Shown here piece by piece: positions 21,935-35,086 of a DNA stretch of 64,000 nt. Made by a program: the position numbers and the translations under genes. Below the pieces are notes generated by a model. The model was not told where the DNA came from, searched no databases, and worked only from the letters and a program-made list of their open reading frames with translations. Every line of letters begins with the position of its first letter. The first letter of the stretch is position 1. This stretch comes from Xanthomonas phaseoli pv. phaseoli (GTDB taxonomy: Bacteria > Pseudomonadota > Gammaproteobacteria > Xanthomonadales > Xanthomonadaceae). Where the stretch lies: positions 3,472,001 through 3,536,000 of the forward strand of contig CP094243.1 of NCBI GenBank assembly GCA_022749655.1, read 5' to 3'.

Positions 21935-22426
21935 TTATGCAGCGATCCTGCCCAGCAACACCGTGGCCTGTGCGGCGATGCCTTCGCCGCGGCCGGTGAA
22001 ACCCAATTGTTCGCTGGTGGTGGCCTTGACGCTGACCGCATCGAGTTCGATCGCCAACAGGCCGGCAATGCGCTCGCGCATGGCCAGCGCATGCGGGCCG
22101 ACCTTGGGGCGCTCGCAGATCACGGTAATGTCGGCATTGCCCACTCGCCAGCCGCGTTCGCGCAGCAAGCCATCGCAATGCTGCAGGAACTGCGCGCTAT
22201 CGGCGTCTTTCCAACGCGCATCGGAAGGCGGGAAATGCCGGCCGATATCGCCCAGCGCCAGCGCGCCCAGCATCGCATCGCACAGGGCGTGCAACACCAC
22301 ATCGCCATCGCTATGGGCAAGCACGCCATGGCTGTGCGCCACGCGCACGCCGCCCAGCATCACGTGGTCGCCAGGGCCGAACGCGTGCACGTCATAGCCT
22401 TGGCCGATTCGGAAATTGAAGGACAT
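21935..22426 (-). CDS. ispF: 2-C-methyl-D-erythritol 2,4-cyclodiphosphate synthase IspF
   Basis: The fifth enzyme of the methylerythritol phosphate pathway to isoprenoids. It cyclises CDP-methylerythritol phosphate with loss of CMP. The 163-residue homotrimeric protein has the metal-binding [11 protein letters not shown] and [25 protein letters not shown] segments and the C-terminal [17 protein letters not shown]. The frame is intact. It follows ispD on the same strand after about 150 bp. Confidence 0.97.
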   Translation of the reverse strand: MSFNFRIGQGYDVHAFGPGDHVMLGGVRVAHSHGVLAHSDGDVVLHALCDAMLGALALGDIGRHFPPSDARWKDADSAQFLQHCDGLLRERGWRVGNADITVICERPKVGPHALAMRERIAGLLAIELDAVSVKATTSEQLGFTGRGEGIAAQATVLLGRIAA

Positions 22427-22575
22427 GCAGGGCCTGTGATGATTGAAGTGGAAAATAATACGTAGCGAGCGGTCGGCAGTCAGACACGGGCAGCGCGCAT
22501 GGAGCGGCAGCGAACGCGTCGTAGATGCCGTGCCGCCACAGCTCTCGCGCCTTCCTGGCTGTGAACGCAGTGGCC

Positions 22576-23386
22576 TTATCCGCTCTCAGAGGCGTCGTTG
22601 CCGTTACCGACCGTAGCGGGCTGCGCTGCAGCTGCGCGCGGGTTGACCGATGCAGCGGCGACCTGCGCCGGCAGCGCATCGGCATCGACGGTCATGCCGC
22701 GGCGTGCCAATTCGAATTCGAAGCGCGCCAGATCCGCAGGGGTCGTCACCTTGAAGTTGTCTTCGGCGCCTTCCACCAGCAACGGGCGCAGCCCCATCCG
22801 CTCCATCGCCATCGCTTCATCGGTGACCTCGACACCGGCCGCCGCGGCTTCGGTGAGTCCACGGATCAGTTGATGGCGACGAAACAGCTGCGGGGTGAGT
22901 GCGCGCCATAGGCGTTCGCGCGGTTCGGTGCCGTCGATACCGCCATCGTCGCCAGCGCGCTTGAGCGTGTCGCGCACCGGTGCGGCCAGGATTGCGCCGA
23001 CCGGATCGCCGCGACCGATTTCCAGCAGGCGGTCCAGATCGGCCAGGGCCAGGTTCGGCCGCGCGGCGTCATGCACCAGTACGAAATCGTCGGCACGCAC
23101 GCTTTCGGGCAGGGCCAGCACGCCAGCCAGCACCGAGGCTGCGCGGGTTCCCCGCCCAGGCAGGTCAGCACGGGCTTGGACTGTACCGCGGTCCAGCCGG
23201 GCCAATCGGCATCGCCAGGGCAATTGCCACCATGATGCCGGCCAGCGCCGGATGCGCCGCCAGTGCCGCGAGCGTATACGCCATGAGCGGCTGACCGCCG
23301 GCCGGCAGATATTGCTTGGGAAGCGGCCCGCCAAAACGGGCGCCGCGCCCGGCGGCCGGCACGATGGCCCAGATGGACCCGGTCAT
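22576..23386 (-). CDS. ispD: 2-C-methyl-D-erythritol 4-phosphate cytidylyltransferase IspD, two frameshifts as read
   Basis: Transfers CMP to methylerythritol phosphate in isoprenoid synthesis, an essential step. The N-terminus [15 protein letters not shown] carries the nucleotide-binding glycine loop, and the C-terminal part contains [11 protein letters not shown] and [12 protein letters not shown]. Three segments lie in three frames. One C missing at the GGG (plus strand) 23218-23220 and one G missing at CCCC 23150-23153 would restore about 270 residues. Loss in both cases from a homopolymer, in an essential gene, argues for sequencing error. The ATG overlaps the ftsB stop as ATGA. Confidence 0.9.
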
Positions 23387-23747
23387 GGGTGATCCACCGG
23401 ATCGATCGGCTCAGGCGCTTGTTGTGCGGGGGCGTCGCGTCGGGCGATGCAGGGGCCGGCAGCGGCGCATCCTCGACCACGCGATAGAACGTCTCGCCCG
23501 GCTTGATCATGCCCAGTTCGCTGCGCGCGCGTTCCTCGATTGCCGCCTCGCCGTCCTTCAAATCCTTCACCTCTGCTGCCAACGCCTGGTTGCGTTGGCG
23601 CAGACCTTCGTTGTCTTGTGTCTGATGCGCAACCTGGGCTTCCAGCATCATGACTTCACCGGAATTCCCAGGCCCGAACCAGAAGCGGTACTGCAGCCAA
23701 GCCAGCAGTACCGCCAGCACCAGCAGTAGCCAGCGCCAGTTGCGCAC
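23383..23747 (-). CDS. ftsB: Cell division protein FtsB, frameshifted as read
   Basis: A bitopic divisome protein that links FtsL and FtsQ. It has a short cytoplasmic N-terminus, one membrane helix ([20 protein letters not shown]) and a periplasmic coiled coil (about residues 30-75) ending in [16 protein letters not shown]. The expected proline-rich tail, ending DPVDHP, is out of frame because one base is missing from the plus-strand GGGGG run 23428-23432. The repaired length is 121 residues. It lies 3 bp from eno and overlaps ispD, the conserved eno-ftsB-ispD order. Confidence 0.92.
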
Positions 23748-23750
23748 GGC

Positions 23751-25055
<1,305 letters not shown>

Positions 25056-25166
25056 TTACCAGTAAGGGGGAAGTACACCGGAAACAAGCTGCCGGATTAT
25101 CGCTGCACACCGGTCCATTGCCAAATCGCATGTCGCCGCTACACGCAGCACGTCGCAGGCGGACCG

Positions 25167-25529
25167 CTACGCCATCAAGCCCAGCAGCGACACACCAGAC
25201 AGCAGCAGCAAGATCAACAGCAAGATCAGCGCGGCGATCGCTGCGCCCGGCTGGCGACCCAACCGCAACGCAGCCGAGCCGGTGACCAGGCTCCCGACGG
25301 CGGCCGTCGTGGCCATGATCGCCGTGATGCGCAGCGGCAGCCGCGTGGCTTGCATGGCATGGTCGCCATCGCCCGGCATGCCGATGCTGGCGGTAAACAG
25401 AACGGCCACGACCGCCAGGCACGCCCACGCCGCGATCGACGTGGCCAGTGCCCACCAGCCCCACGGCCAGTGGCGCCACCGCCGATCCTGGCGGTGCGCT
25501 GCAACGGCTACGCGTCGATCAAAACTCAC
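25167..25529 (-). CDS. Hypothetical small membrane protein after kdsA
   Basis: I do not recognise the family. A GTG start at 25529 overlaps the kdsA stop (GTGA) and gives 120 residues. After a basic, tryptophan-rich N-terminus (about 30 residues) come three to four hydrophobic segments, including [21 protein letters not shown] and the very hydrophobic C-terminal [20 protein letters not shown]. The N-terminus resembles small integral membrane proteins that sit next to housekeeping genes in xanthomonads. Tight coupling to kdsA supports it being real. The start is uncertain because no ATG fits. Confidence 0.6.
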   Translation of the reverse strand: MSFDRRVAVAAHRQDRRWRHWPWGWWALATSIAAWACLAVVAVLFTASIGMPGDGDHAMQATRLPLRITAIMATTAAVGSLVTGSAALRLGRQPGAAIAALILLLILLLLSGVSLLGLMA

Positions 25530-26354
25530 GCAAAGCGCGCAAACCCGTGCTTCTTGGTGACGGTGTCCAGCTCCATCAGGGTTTCGAGCAATTCTTCCAT
25601 GCGATCCAGCGGCCACGCATTGGGACCATCGGACAGCGCCTTGGACGGATCCGGGTGGGTTTCGGCGAACAGGCCGGAAATCCCGACCGCCACCGCCGCG
25701 CGCGCCAACACCGGCACGAACTCGCGCTGACCACCGGAACTGCTGCCCTGCCCGCCCGGCAATTGCACCGAGTGGGTGGCGTCGAACACCACCGGACAGC
25801 CGGCGTCGCGCATCACGCTCAGCGAGCGCATGTCGCTGACTAGATTGTTGTAGCCGAAGGACGCGCCACGCTCGCAGACCATAATCTGCTCGTTGCCGGT
25901 GGACTTGGCCTTGTCCACCACCGGCTTCATGTCCCACGGCGCCAGGAACTGGCCCTTCTTGATGTTCACCGGCTTGCCGGCGGCGCAGACGTTCTTGATG
26001 AAGTCGGTCTGGCGCACCAGAAACGCCGGGGTCTGCAGCACGTCGACAACGGCCGCGACCTCGTTCATCGGGGTGTATTCGTGCACGTCGGTGAGTACCG
26101 GCACGCCGATCTGCTTTTTCACCGCGTCCAGCACCTTCAAGCCTTCTTCCAGGCGGGCCACGGAAGCTGGTGCCGGAGGTGCGATTGGCCTTGTCGAAAC
26201 TCGACTTGAAGATGAAGTTGACGCCGAGCTTGCCGGTGATCTCCTTGAGCTTGCCGGCCACGTCGAGCTGCAACTGCATCGACTCGATCACGCAGGGGCC
26301 GGCAATCAGGAACAACGGCTGATCCAGGCCGACTTCAAAGTCACACAATTTCAT
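25526..26354 (-). CDS. kdsA: 3-deoxy-8-phosphooctulonate synthase KdsA, frameshifted as read
   Basis: Makes Kdo-8-phosphate from phosphoenolpyruvate and arabinose-5-phosphate for the LPS inner core, an essential step. The N-terminal part ([20 protein letters not shown], then [19 protein letters not shown]) and the rest ([14 protein letters not shown] to HGFARFA) lie in different frames. Two missing G residues near 26152-26156 would restore the family sequence FRGPGLEEG and 276 residues. The remaining protein, including THSVQLPGG, looks intact. Given the essential role, a sequencing error is the likely cause. Confidence 0.9.
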
Positions 26355-26657
26355 CAGGTCACCTAATTGAGTAGGCCCCTCTCCCGCCGGGCGAGGGGTT
26401 GTGGTGAGGGTACGGTTGCGAAGTGCTGGTGAAGCAAAATGGTTTGCCCTGGCTGGCGCGTAGCGACGCGCGCGTCATGGCTGCCATCTTCCAGTGCGTT
26501 GCGGCGCCCCTCATCCGGCGCTTCGTGCCACCTTCTCCCGATGGGAAAAGGGAGCTGCCTCGCGCTTTTTGATTTGAGCCCCTCTCCCACCGGGAGAGGG
26601 GTTGGGGTGAGGTACGGTTGCGAAGTACTGCCTTCTCCCAACGGGAGAAGGAACAAC
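26355..26657 (+). repeat. REP-like repeats between pyrG and kdsA
   Basis: This 303-bp gap holds no gene but carries two direct copies of a unit of about 53 bp, at 26376-26428 and 26579-26630. Each starts with a C-rich and G-rich arm pair (CCCCTCTCCC ... GAGGGG), continues GTTGGGGTGAGG and ends TACGGTTGCGAAGT. Two shorter stem-loops of the CCTTCTCCC...GGGA type lie between and after them (about 26530 and 26631). The hairpins have the character of Xanthomonas REP elements and may define the 3' end of pyrG mRNA. Related copies are at 30960 and 31220. Confidence 0.75.
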
Positions 26658-28567
<1,910 letters not shown>

Positions 28568-28574
<7 letters not shown>

Positions 28575-28597
28575 ACGCCCCGGCAATGCCGGGGCGT
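28568..28597 (-). terminator. Intrinsic terminator of the small secreted protein gene
   Basis: The inverted repeat 28575-28597 (ACGCCCCGGC...GCCGGGGCGT) is followed on the minus strand by TTGCTTTTGG, a reasonable U-rich tail. It lies 30 bp after the stop of the small secreted protein gene at 28627 and points the same way. Confidence 0.8.
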
Positions 28598-28626
28598 CGA
28601 TGGCACCTGGCCGCTAGACCGCGCGA

Positions 28627-28869
28627 TCAGCGTGCAGGCTTTTCTTCTTCCTCTTCCTCGCGCGGCGCACTATCGGCCTTGGGCTTCTGCGCGGCAGCGG
28701 CGGCACGGCGTTCGGCCTTGCGCTCGGCTTCGGTCTTGGCCTTGGCGTCGTCGGCCTTTTGGGCAGCCGCGCCCTGTCCGGTCTGCTGCGGAGCGGCCTG
28801 GGCCATGGCGGGAAGCGCTGCGACTGCGGCCGCACCGAGGGTGAGCATCAGGATGTGCTTGAACTTCAT
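28627..28869 (-). CDS. Small secreted protein, Ala/Lys/Glu-rich, unknown function
   Basis: An 80-residue product with a clear signal peptide, MKFKHILMLTLGAAAVAALPAMAQA, cleaved after AQA. The mature part begins APQQTGQG, then becomes a highly charged Ala/Lys/Glu/Arg stretch that should form a helix, and ends with a run of six glutamates and KPAR. I do not recognise a family. It could be a periplasmic scaffold or stress protein. It diverges from parE and has its own terminator. The ATG at 28869 is chosen because it gives the signal peptide. Confidence 0.75.
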   Translation of the reverse strand: MKFKHILMLTLGAAAVAALPAMAQAAPQQTGQGAAAQKADDAKAKTEAERKAERRAAAAAQKPKADSAPREEEEEEKPAR

Positions 28870-29033
28870 GGCGTCCTCTTTGGCTTCGGTGACATCCTCA
28901 GGTGGGGACGTTTGATTCCGAAACCAACGCCAGGGTAGCCAATGCTGCCCGGCCCTCCACTGAACGCCGGTCGCGTGCAAAAAATCGGCTCAGCCCCCAC
29001 ACTTGCGCGTCGTTTCACGTGCCAACGAGATGC

Positions 29034-30922
29034 ATGAACACCCGTTATAACGCCGCCGATATTGAAGTGCTGTCGGGCCTGGACCCGGTCAAACGCCGCC
29101 CCGGCATGTATACCGACACTGCGCGCCCGAACCATTTGGCGCAGGAAGTGATCGACAACTCGGTCGACGAGGCGCTGGCCGGCCACGCCAAGCAGGTCGA
29201 AGTCACACTGTACAAGGACGGTAGCTGCGAAGTGTCCGACGACGGCCGCGGCATGCCGGTGGACATCCATCCGGAAGAGAAGATTCCGGGTGTTGAACTG
29301 ATCCTGACCCGGCTGCATGCCGGCGGCAAGTTCAGCAATCGCAACTACACCTTCTCCGGTGGCTTGCACGGCGTGGGCGTGAGCGTGGTCAATGCGCTGT
29401 CGACCAAGGTCGAGCTGTTCATCAAGCGCGAGGGCAGCGAGCATCGCATGGAGTTCCGCGATGGCAATGCCGCGTCCAAGCTGGAAGTGGTGGGCACCGT
29501 CGGCAAGAAAAACACCGGCACGCGGCTGCGGTTCTGGGCCGACCCCAAGTATTTCGACACGCCCAAGTTCAATGTGCGTGCGCTGCGCCATCTGCTGCGC
29601 GCCAAGGCGGTGCTGTGCCCCGGGCTGACCGTCAAATTGCATGACGAGGCCACCGGCGAGCAGGACAGCTGGTACTTCGAAAACGGCCTGCGCGATTACC
29701 TGAAAGGCGAGATGGCCGAGCACGAACTGCTGCCGGCCGAGCTGTTCGTGGGCAATCTGAAGAAAGACACCGAGATCGTCGACTGGGCCGCGGCCTGGGT
29801 GCCGGAAGGCGAGCTGGTGCAGGAAAGCTACGTCAACCTGATCCCCACGGCGCAGCATGGCACCCACGTCAACGGCCTGCGTTCGGGCCTGACCGATGCG
29901 CTGCGCGAGTTCTGCGATTTCCGCAACCTGCTGCCGCGCGGCGTCAAGCTGGCACCGGAAGATGTCTGGGACCGGGTGACCTTCGTGCTCAGCCTGAAGA
30001 TGACCGATCCGCAGTTTTCCGGCCAGACCAAGGAGCGGTTGTCCTCGCGCCAAGCCGCCGGTTTCATCGAAGGCGCCGCGCACGACGCCTTCAGCCTGTA
30101 TCTGAATCAGAACGTGGAGATCGGCGAGAAGATCGCGCAGATCGCCATCGACCGCGCCAGCGCACGGTTGAAGACCGAAAAGCAGATCGTCCGCAAGAAG
30201 GTCACCCAGGGCCCCGCCCTGCCCGGCAAGCTGGCCGATTGCATCAGCCAGGACCTGTCGCGTACCGAACTGTTCCTGGTCGAAGGCGATTCTGCGGGCG
30301 GCTCGGCCAAGCAGGCGCGCGACAAGGATTTTCAGGCGATCCTGCCGCTGCGCGGCAAGATCCTCAACACTGGGAAGTCGCGTCGGGCAGCGTGCTGGCC
30401 TCCGAGGAAGTGCATAACCTGGCGATCGCGATCGGTTGCGACCCGGGCAAGGACGACATCACCGGGCTGCGCTACGGCAAGGTGGTGATCCTGGCCGACG
30501 CCGACTCCGATGGCCTGCATATCGCCACGCTGTTGACGGCGCTGTTCCTGCAGCATTTCCCCGCACTGGTCGCTGCCGGCCACGTGTTCGTGGCGATGCC
30601 GCCTTTGTTCCGTGTCGATGTAGGCAAGCAGGTGTTCTACGCGCTGGACGAAGAAGAAAAGACCACGCTGCTGGACAAGATCGCGCGCGAGAAGATGAAG
30701 GGCCAGATCAGCGTGACCCGCTTCAAGGGCCTGGGCGAAATGAATCCGCAGCAGCTGCGCGAATCCACCATCCACCCGGACACGCGCCGGCTGGTGCAGC
30801 TGACCATCGACGACGGCGAGCAGACGCGTTCGTTGATGGACATGCTGCTGGCCAAAAAGCGCGCAAGCGACCGCAAGCAGTGGCTGGAAACCAAGGGCGA
30901 TCTGGCCTCGCTGGAAGTTTGA
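29034..30922 (+). CDS. parE: DNA topoisomerase IV subunit B ParE, frameshifted as read
   Basis: The ATPase subunit of topoisomerase IV, essential for separating replicated chromosomes. The start is MNTRYNAADIEVLSGLDPVK. The GHKL ATPase domain has DNSVDEALAGHA and the DDGRGMPVDIHPEEK loop. The TOPRIM domain has EGDSAGGSAKQARD and DADSDGLH, and the C-terminus ends KGDLASLEV. The frame breaks at about 30370, where ACCTGG has become ACTGG. One added C restores about 629 residues. The break falls within the TOPRIM domain between the two metal-binding motifs, so a true mutation would be lethal. An error is likely. Confidence 0.94.
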
Positions 30923-31361
30923 GGACACCGGGAGTTTCAGAAGCCCCGAGAAGCGAAAGCCCCTCTGCCGTCGGCAAGGGGTTGGGGTGAGGGTTGGCAT
31001 GCGGGTGCGTGCAAGCGCGGGCGATCGGTTGCCGGCTTCGGCAAGGGGCATAAGTGGGCCCCGGAACCGGCTGCTTGGCTCGGCAAACATCCTGTCCGAT
31101 TCACCGTCGCGGAATATCAGCGCCCCTTGCCGTTAACTCCCGGCAGCGATGCCGCCTCCGCGCGTCGTTGCTGCAATGTCGAGCTGTATCGAGCGCGGCA
31201 ACGAGTACACGGCCTCAAGCCCCTCTCCCGCCGGGAGAGGGGTTGGGGTAAGGGGCGGGCGAGGCCCCCTGAGGCGGCAGTCCGCACGACATCCATGCCT
31301 TCCTGCACATTCACCGGGCTCTGCAGCAGCCTAGCATCGGCGCTTCCCTGCTCCCACATCG
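30923..31361 (+). repeat. Intergenic region with two REP-like hairpins
   Basis: These 439 bp between parE and the S10 peptidase gene contain no supported gene. They hold two copies of the C/G-rich REP-like element also found upstream of kdsA, at 30960-30993 and 31220-31255. Each is a hairpin (CCCCTCT...AGGGG) followed by GTTGGGGT. The first lies 38 bp after parE and may serve as its transcript end. The peptidase promoter is presumably in the last 100 bp. Confidence 0.7.
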
Positions 31362-32890
31362 ATGCCCATGCCCTTCTTTCTCCGTGCCGGCCTGCTGGCC
31401 TGCGTGCTATTCAGCGGGCCAGCGCTGGCCGATGCGCCAGACAAGGCCGATAAAAGCGCTGCCAAACCCGATGCCGCTGCCGCCAAACAGGCGCCCTTGC
31501 CGGCCGACGCCAGCGTGCGCCAGAGCACACGGGTGGCCGGCCATAGCCTGGGCTACACCGCCACGGTCGGCACGTTGCCGGTACGCGATGCGCAGGGCAA
31601 GACCACGGGCGAGGTGGTGTTCACCGCCTACACCGTCGACGGCAAGGACCGCCCGGTGACCTTCGCATTGAATGGTGGGCCGGGCGCCGCATCGGTGTAT
31701 CTCAACATGGGCGCGATCGGGCCGAAGATCGTCGGTTTCGGCGCCGAAGGCGACAGCGCGTCGGCGCCGAAGGCGACAGCGCGTCGGCGCCGGCCACGCT
31801 GCGCGACAACCCAGGCACGTGGCTGGACTTCACCGACCTGGTCTTCATCGACCCGGTCGGCACCGGCTTCAGCCGCGCATTGATCGGCGACGACGATGCC
31901 AAGAAGCAGTTCTACAACCCGCAGGCGGATGTGGAATACCTCTCGCGGGTGATCTACGACTGGCTGCTAAAGAACCGCCGCCTGCAGGCGCGCAAATACC
32001 TGGTCGGCGAAAGCTACGGCGGCTTCCGCGGTCCGCGCATCACCCACTACCTGCAGACACAGCTGGGTGTGGCGATGAACGGCGTGGTGCTGGTGTCGCC
32101 GTATCTCAACCCGACCCTGGACGACAACGGCGATGTGTCGCCCCTGGCATGGATGCTGACGCTGCCCTCGATCGCTGCCGCGCACCTGGAGCGCCAGGGC
32201 CAGCTCAGCGACAGCGCGATGCGCCAGGTGATCGACTATACCCGCGGCGATTACGCGGTGGCGCTGATGAAAGGACGCACCGACCCGCAGGCTACCGAGG
32301 CGATGCTGCAGCAGGTCACCCGCATGACCGGGCTGGACCCAGCGTACGTGCGGCGCTCCGGCGGACGCCTGGAAACCCAGGCCTATTTGCGCGAGGTGTT
32401 TCGTGACAAGGGCGAATTGGGCAGCCGTTACGATTCCAACGTCACCGCCTTCGATCCGTTTCCCAACGATGCCGAACAACGCGCCAACGACCCGCTGCTG
32501 GACAGCATCATTGCGCCCACCACCACCGCAATGGTGGACTTCGTGACCCGCGTGGTCGGCTGGAAGATCGATGCGCAATATCGCGCGCTCAACTACGACG
32601 TGAACAAGCTCTGGGACTGGAACGACGAGCTTCGCAAGGGCGCAGTGACCCAGCTGCGTCAGTCGGTGGCGATCGATCCGAAGCTGCGCGTGTTGATCGC
32701 GCACGGCTGGAACGACCTCTCCTGCCCGTTCATGGGTTCGGTGCTGACGGTGGACCAGATGCCGGCCATGGGCAGCGACAGCAAGCGCGTGCAGGTGCGC
32801 GAATATCCCGGCGGCCACATGTTCTATAACCGCGCCGACAGCCAGGCCGCGTTCCGCAGCGACGTCAAGGCGATGTACCAAACGCGCTGA
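31362..32890 (+). pseudogene. Serine carboxypeptidase (S10 family), disrupted by a 23-bp tandem duplication
   Basis: A secreted S10 carboxypeptidase-like protein. The N-terminal signal peptide is RAGLLACVLFSGPALA. The oxyanion region ALNGGPGAASVYLNMG, the nucleophile motif GESYGGFRG, the aspartate in AHGWNDLSCP and the histidine in YPGGHMFY make up the catalytic triad. A 23-bp unit occurs twice in tandem at 31741-31763 and 31764-31786, which shifts the frame. One copy gives an uninterrupted 501-residue protein. Either slippage inactivated this gene or the assembly contains an extra copy. Confidence 0.85.
31741..31786 (+). repeat. 23-bp perfect tandem duplication inside the S10 peptidase gene
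   Basis: The unit begins GCGCCGAAGG and ends GCGCGTCG, and is present twice without mismatch. As 23 is not a multiple of three, the second copy throws the gene out of frame. Removing one copy restores the reading SASAPATLRDN. This is a classical replication-slippage product. Confidence 0.9.
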
Positions 32891-32900
32891 GCGCAGCCAG

Positions 32901-32924
32901 CGCCGGCCGCACACGCGGCCGGCG
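32901..32924. other. GC-rich hairpin after the S10 peptidase gene
   Basis: A perfect 10-bp stem (32901-32910 with 32915-32924) and a 4-nt loop lie 10 bp after the peptidase stop. No U-tract follows on either strand, so it is at best a Rho-assisted or RNA-stabilising element. Confidence 0.4.
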
Positions 32925-33050
32925 ACCAGGCCATTGGCAGTCCCGCCATTTCTGAATGCCGCGCATCTGCGTGGCCATCGTCAATCTGGAACTGGCAAGC
33001 ACCGTCGCAAGTACATCAGCCAAGCAGATCCAGCAGCGCACCAGCTGTTA

Positions 33051-33083
33051 CGAATCCCCAATCCCAAATCCAGGCTCCCAATC
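33051..33083 (-). repeat. Copy of the GATTCGGG-type intergenic repeat
   Basis: The minus strand reads GATTGGGAGCCTGGATTTGG and continues GATTGGGGATTCG. It is similar to the two copies at 16791-16816 and 16941-16972. It lies between the converging S10 peptidase and YdcF genes, immediately after the YdcF stop. Confidence 0.55.
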
Positions 33084-33843
33084 ACAACGCACCAGGCTCG
33101 CTAGCCTGCACATTCCACCCCAACCACTGGTAGACCTGATAGCGCGCAATGCCCAGGTATTCGTGCAGGGCCACATCGGCCAGGGTGAAGTTGTAGCTCT
33201 GCGGCAGGATCGACCACGTGGCGGTCAGCCAGTCGGCGCGCACCGGTGTGGCCTCGATGCCGAAATGGCGGAAATACAAGTCTGCGCGACGCAGGTGGGT
33301 GGCCGAGGACACCAGCGCAATGCGATCGGGCCGGTAGGCGCGCAGCAAGGGCTGGCTGAACTGCGCGTTCTGCCAGGTGTTCATGCTCGAGGGCTCCATG
33401 ATCAGATCTGCACGCGGAATGCCCAGGCCCAACAAGACACGCTGGTAGACCACCGCTTCGGACAGGCCCAGGCCGCGTGCATCGCCGCCGCTGATCTCGA
33501 TCTTGCAATCGCCCCCGCTGTGCCGGCATTGCCAGTACAGCCGTGCCGATTCGACGATGCGGCCGTAGGCGAACAGATTGGCTTCGGCCACCGCGTCGCG
33601 ACCTTCCGGGCGCACGGTGCCGGCACCCAGCAACACGATGACGTTGCGCGCGCCCCACGCGTTGAAGTCGTTGACCCCGGTGCGCTGCAGGTGCTGCAAC
33701 ATCCAGGAGGGCAACGGACCGCACCCCACCGCGAACACCAGCAGCAAGCTGGCCAAGCCCAATCCGCGGGAAAACCGCCGCAGTCCGCGGCGGTCGATCA
33801 ACCAGGCAAACCCGAACAACACGCACACCAGGGCCAGCATCAT
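33082..33843 (-). CDS. YdcF/ElyC-like DUF218 membrane protein
   Basis: A 253-residue protein with one or two N-terminal membrane helices (MMLALVCVLFGFAWLI and GLASLLLVFAVGCGPL) and a periplasmic or cytoplasmic DUF218 domain. Characteristic segments are VIVLLGAGTVRPEG, CKIEISGGDARGLG, EPSSMNTWQNAQFS and LVSSATHLRRADLYF. ElyC and SanA proteins of this superfamily affect envelope integrity and lipid-carrier use. The exact role here is unknown. It lies downstream of pit on the same strand but is not tightly coupled to it. Confidence 0.85.
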   Translation of the reverse strand: MMLALVCVLFGFAWLIDRRGLRRFSRGLGLASLLLVFAVGCGPLPSWMLQHLQRTGVNDFNAWGARNVIVLLGAGTVRPEGRDAVAEANLFAYGRIVESARLYWQCRHSGGDCKIEISGGDARGLGLSEAVVYQRVLLGLGIPRADLIMEPSSMNTWQNAQFSQPLLRAYRPDRIALVSSATHLRRADLYFRHFGIEATPVRADWLTATWSILPQSYNFTLADVALHEYLGIARYQVYQWLGWNVQASEPGAL

Positions 33844-33949
33844 CGGGAAAGGGTCTCACTCATGGCATGCGGGCAACCTGCCGGAAGCAGGCCGATACGG
33901 CAACGGCAGTGCAGTGTGCCGACGGTGCGTGACCGCAGCGCGGCACCGC

Positions 33950-35077
33950 TCAGGTCCAGCCGAACAGCTCGAACAGCATCAGGATCAGATACGCCACGCC
34001 GCCAGCAGCCGGGATGGTGAGAATCCAGGCCCAGACGATGCGCTCGATCACGCCCAGCCGCAGCGAACGCGGGTTCTTGGCAAAACCCACACCCATGATG
34101 GCGGTGGAAATGCTGTGCGTGGTGGACACCGGCATGCCGAAATGCGCCGCCACGGTGAGCACCGTCGCCGAGCTGGTTTCTGCGGCAAAGCCGTGGATGG
34201 GGTGCAGCTTGACCATCTTGTGGCCGAGCGTCTTGATGATCTTCCAGCCGCCCGACGCCGTCCCTGCGGCCATCACCACCGCGCAGGTCAGCACGATCCA
34301 CATCGGGATACCGGCGCCGGCGGCCAGGCCGGTGCCCGGATGCAGGAACGACAACCAGCCCGGCAGGTCGTCCAGCGCGCCGGCCGACTGCGCGCCGATC
34401 AGGGTCATGGCGATGATGCCCATGGTCTTCTGCGCGTCGTTGTGGCCGTGCGCATAGCCCATGTACGCGGCCGAGGCGATCTGCGCCTTGCCGAAGAACG
34501 CATTGACCCAGCGCGGGCGCGCCAGCCGCCCGATCGGGCCGCCGAGCCTGGACATGCCGGCGATGATCGCCCACAGCAGCACCATCACCGCGATGCCGAG
34601 CACGAAACCGGCGATCGGCGAGGTGATCATCGGCACGAACACCTTCCACAACAGGCCCTTGTTCTTGGCCCAGTTGCCGATGTTTTCCGACCAGATCAGC
34701 GCGTCCCAGTTGTTGTGCGCCGCGGCCAGGCCGGCGCCGCACAGCCCACCGATCAAGGCATGCGAGGCCGAAGACGGCAGGCCCTTCCACCAGGTGATCA
34801 GGTTCCAGATGATGCCGCCCAGCAGCGCGCACAGGATCACCTGCGGGGTGACCTCGACCACGTTGGTATTGAGCAGGCCCGAGGCGATCGTCAGCGCCAC
34901 AGCGGTGCCGGTCAGCGCGCCGATCAGGTTCATGCCGGCGGCCAGCATCACCGCCCAGCCGGGCGAGAGCACCTTGGTGGCGACCACGGTGGCGATGGAG
35001 TTGGCGGTGTCGTGGAAGCCGTTGATGAACTCGAACACCAACGCGGCCAGGATCACCACCAGAACTAAGGTAAGCAC
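33950..35077 (-). CDS. pit: Low-affinity inorganic phosphate transporter, PiT family
   Basis: A polytopic inner-membrane carrier, 375 residues, that moves metal-phosphate complexes with protons. The two PiT signatures are visible: GFHDTANSIATVVATKVLSPGWA in the N-terminal half and GVGFAKNPRSLRLGVIERIVW in the C-terminal half. About ten membrane helices are present. It lies 10 bp downstream of the DUF47 gene, the standard pairing for Pit systems, so the two are co-transcribed. Confidence 0.95.
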   Translation of the reverse strand: MLTLVLVVILAALVFEFINGFHDTANSIATVVATKVLSPGWAVMLAAGMNLIGALTGTAVALTIASGLLNTNVVEVTPQVILCALLGGIIWNLITWWKGLPSSASHALIGGLCGAGLAAAHNNWDALIWSENIGNWAKNKGLLWKVFVPMITSPIAGFVLGIAVMVLLWAIIAGMSRLGGPIGRLARPRWVNAFFGKAQIASAAYMGYAHGHNDAQKTMGIIAMTLIGAQSAGALDDLPGWLSFLHPGTGLAAGAGIPMWIVLTCAVVMAAGTASGGWKIIKTLGHKMVKLHPIHGFAAETSSATVLTVAAHFGMPVSTTHSISTAIMGVGFAKNPRSLRLGVIERIVWAWILTIPAAGGVAYLILMLFELFGWT

Positions 35078-35086
35078 GCGGCGACC

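Noticed and set aside
32901..32924. A terminator after the S10 peptidase gene
   Set aside because: The stem is strong but no U-tract follows on either strand. It is listed as a hairpin only.
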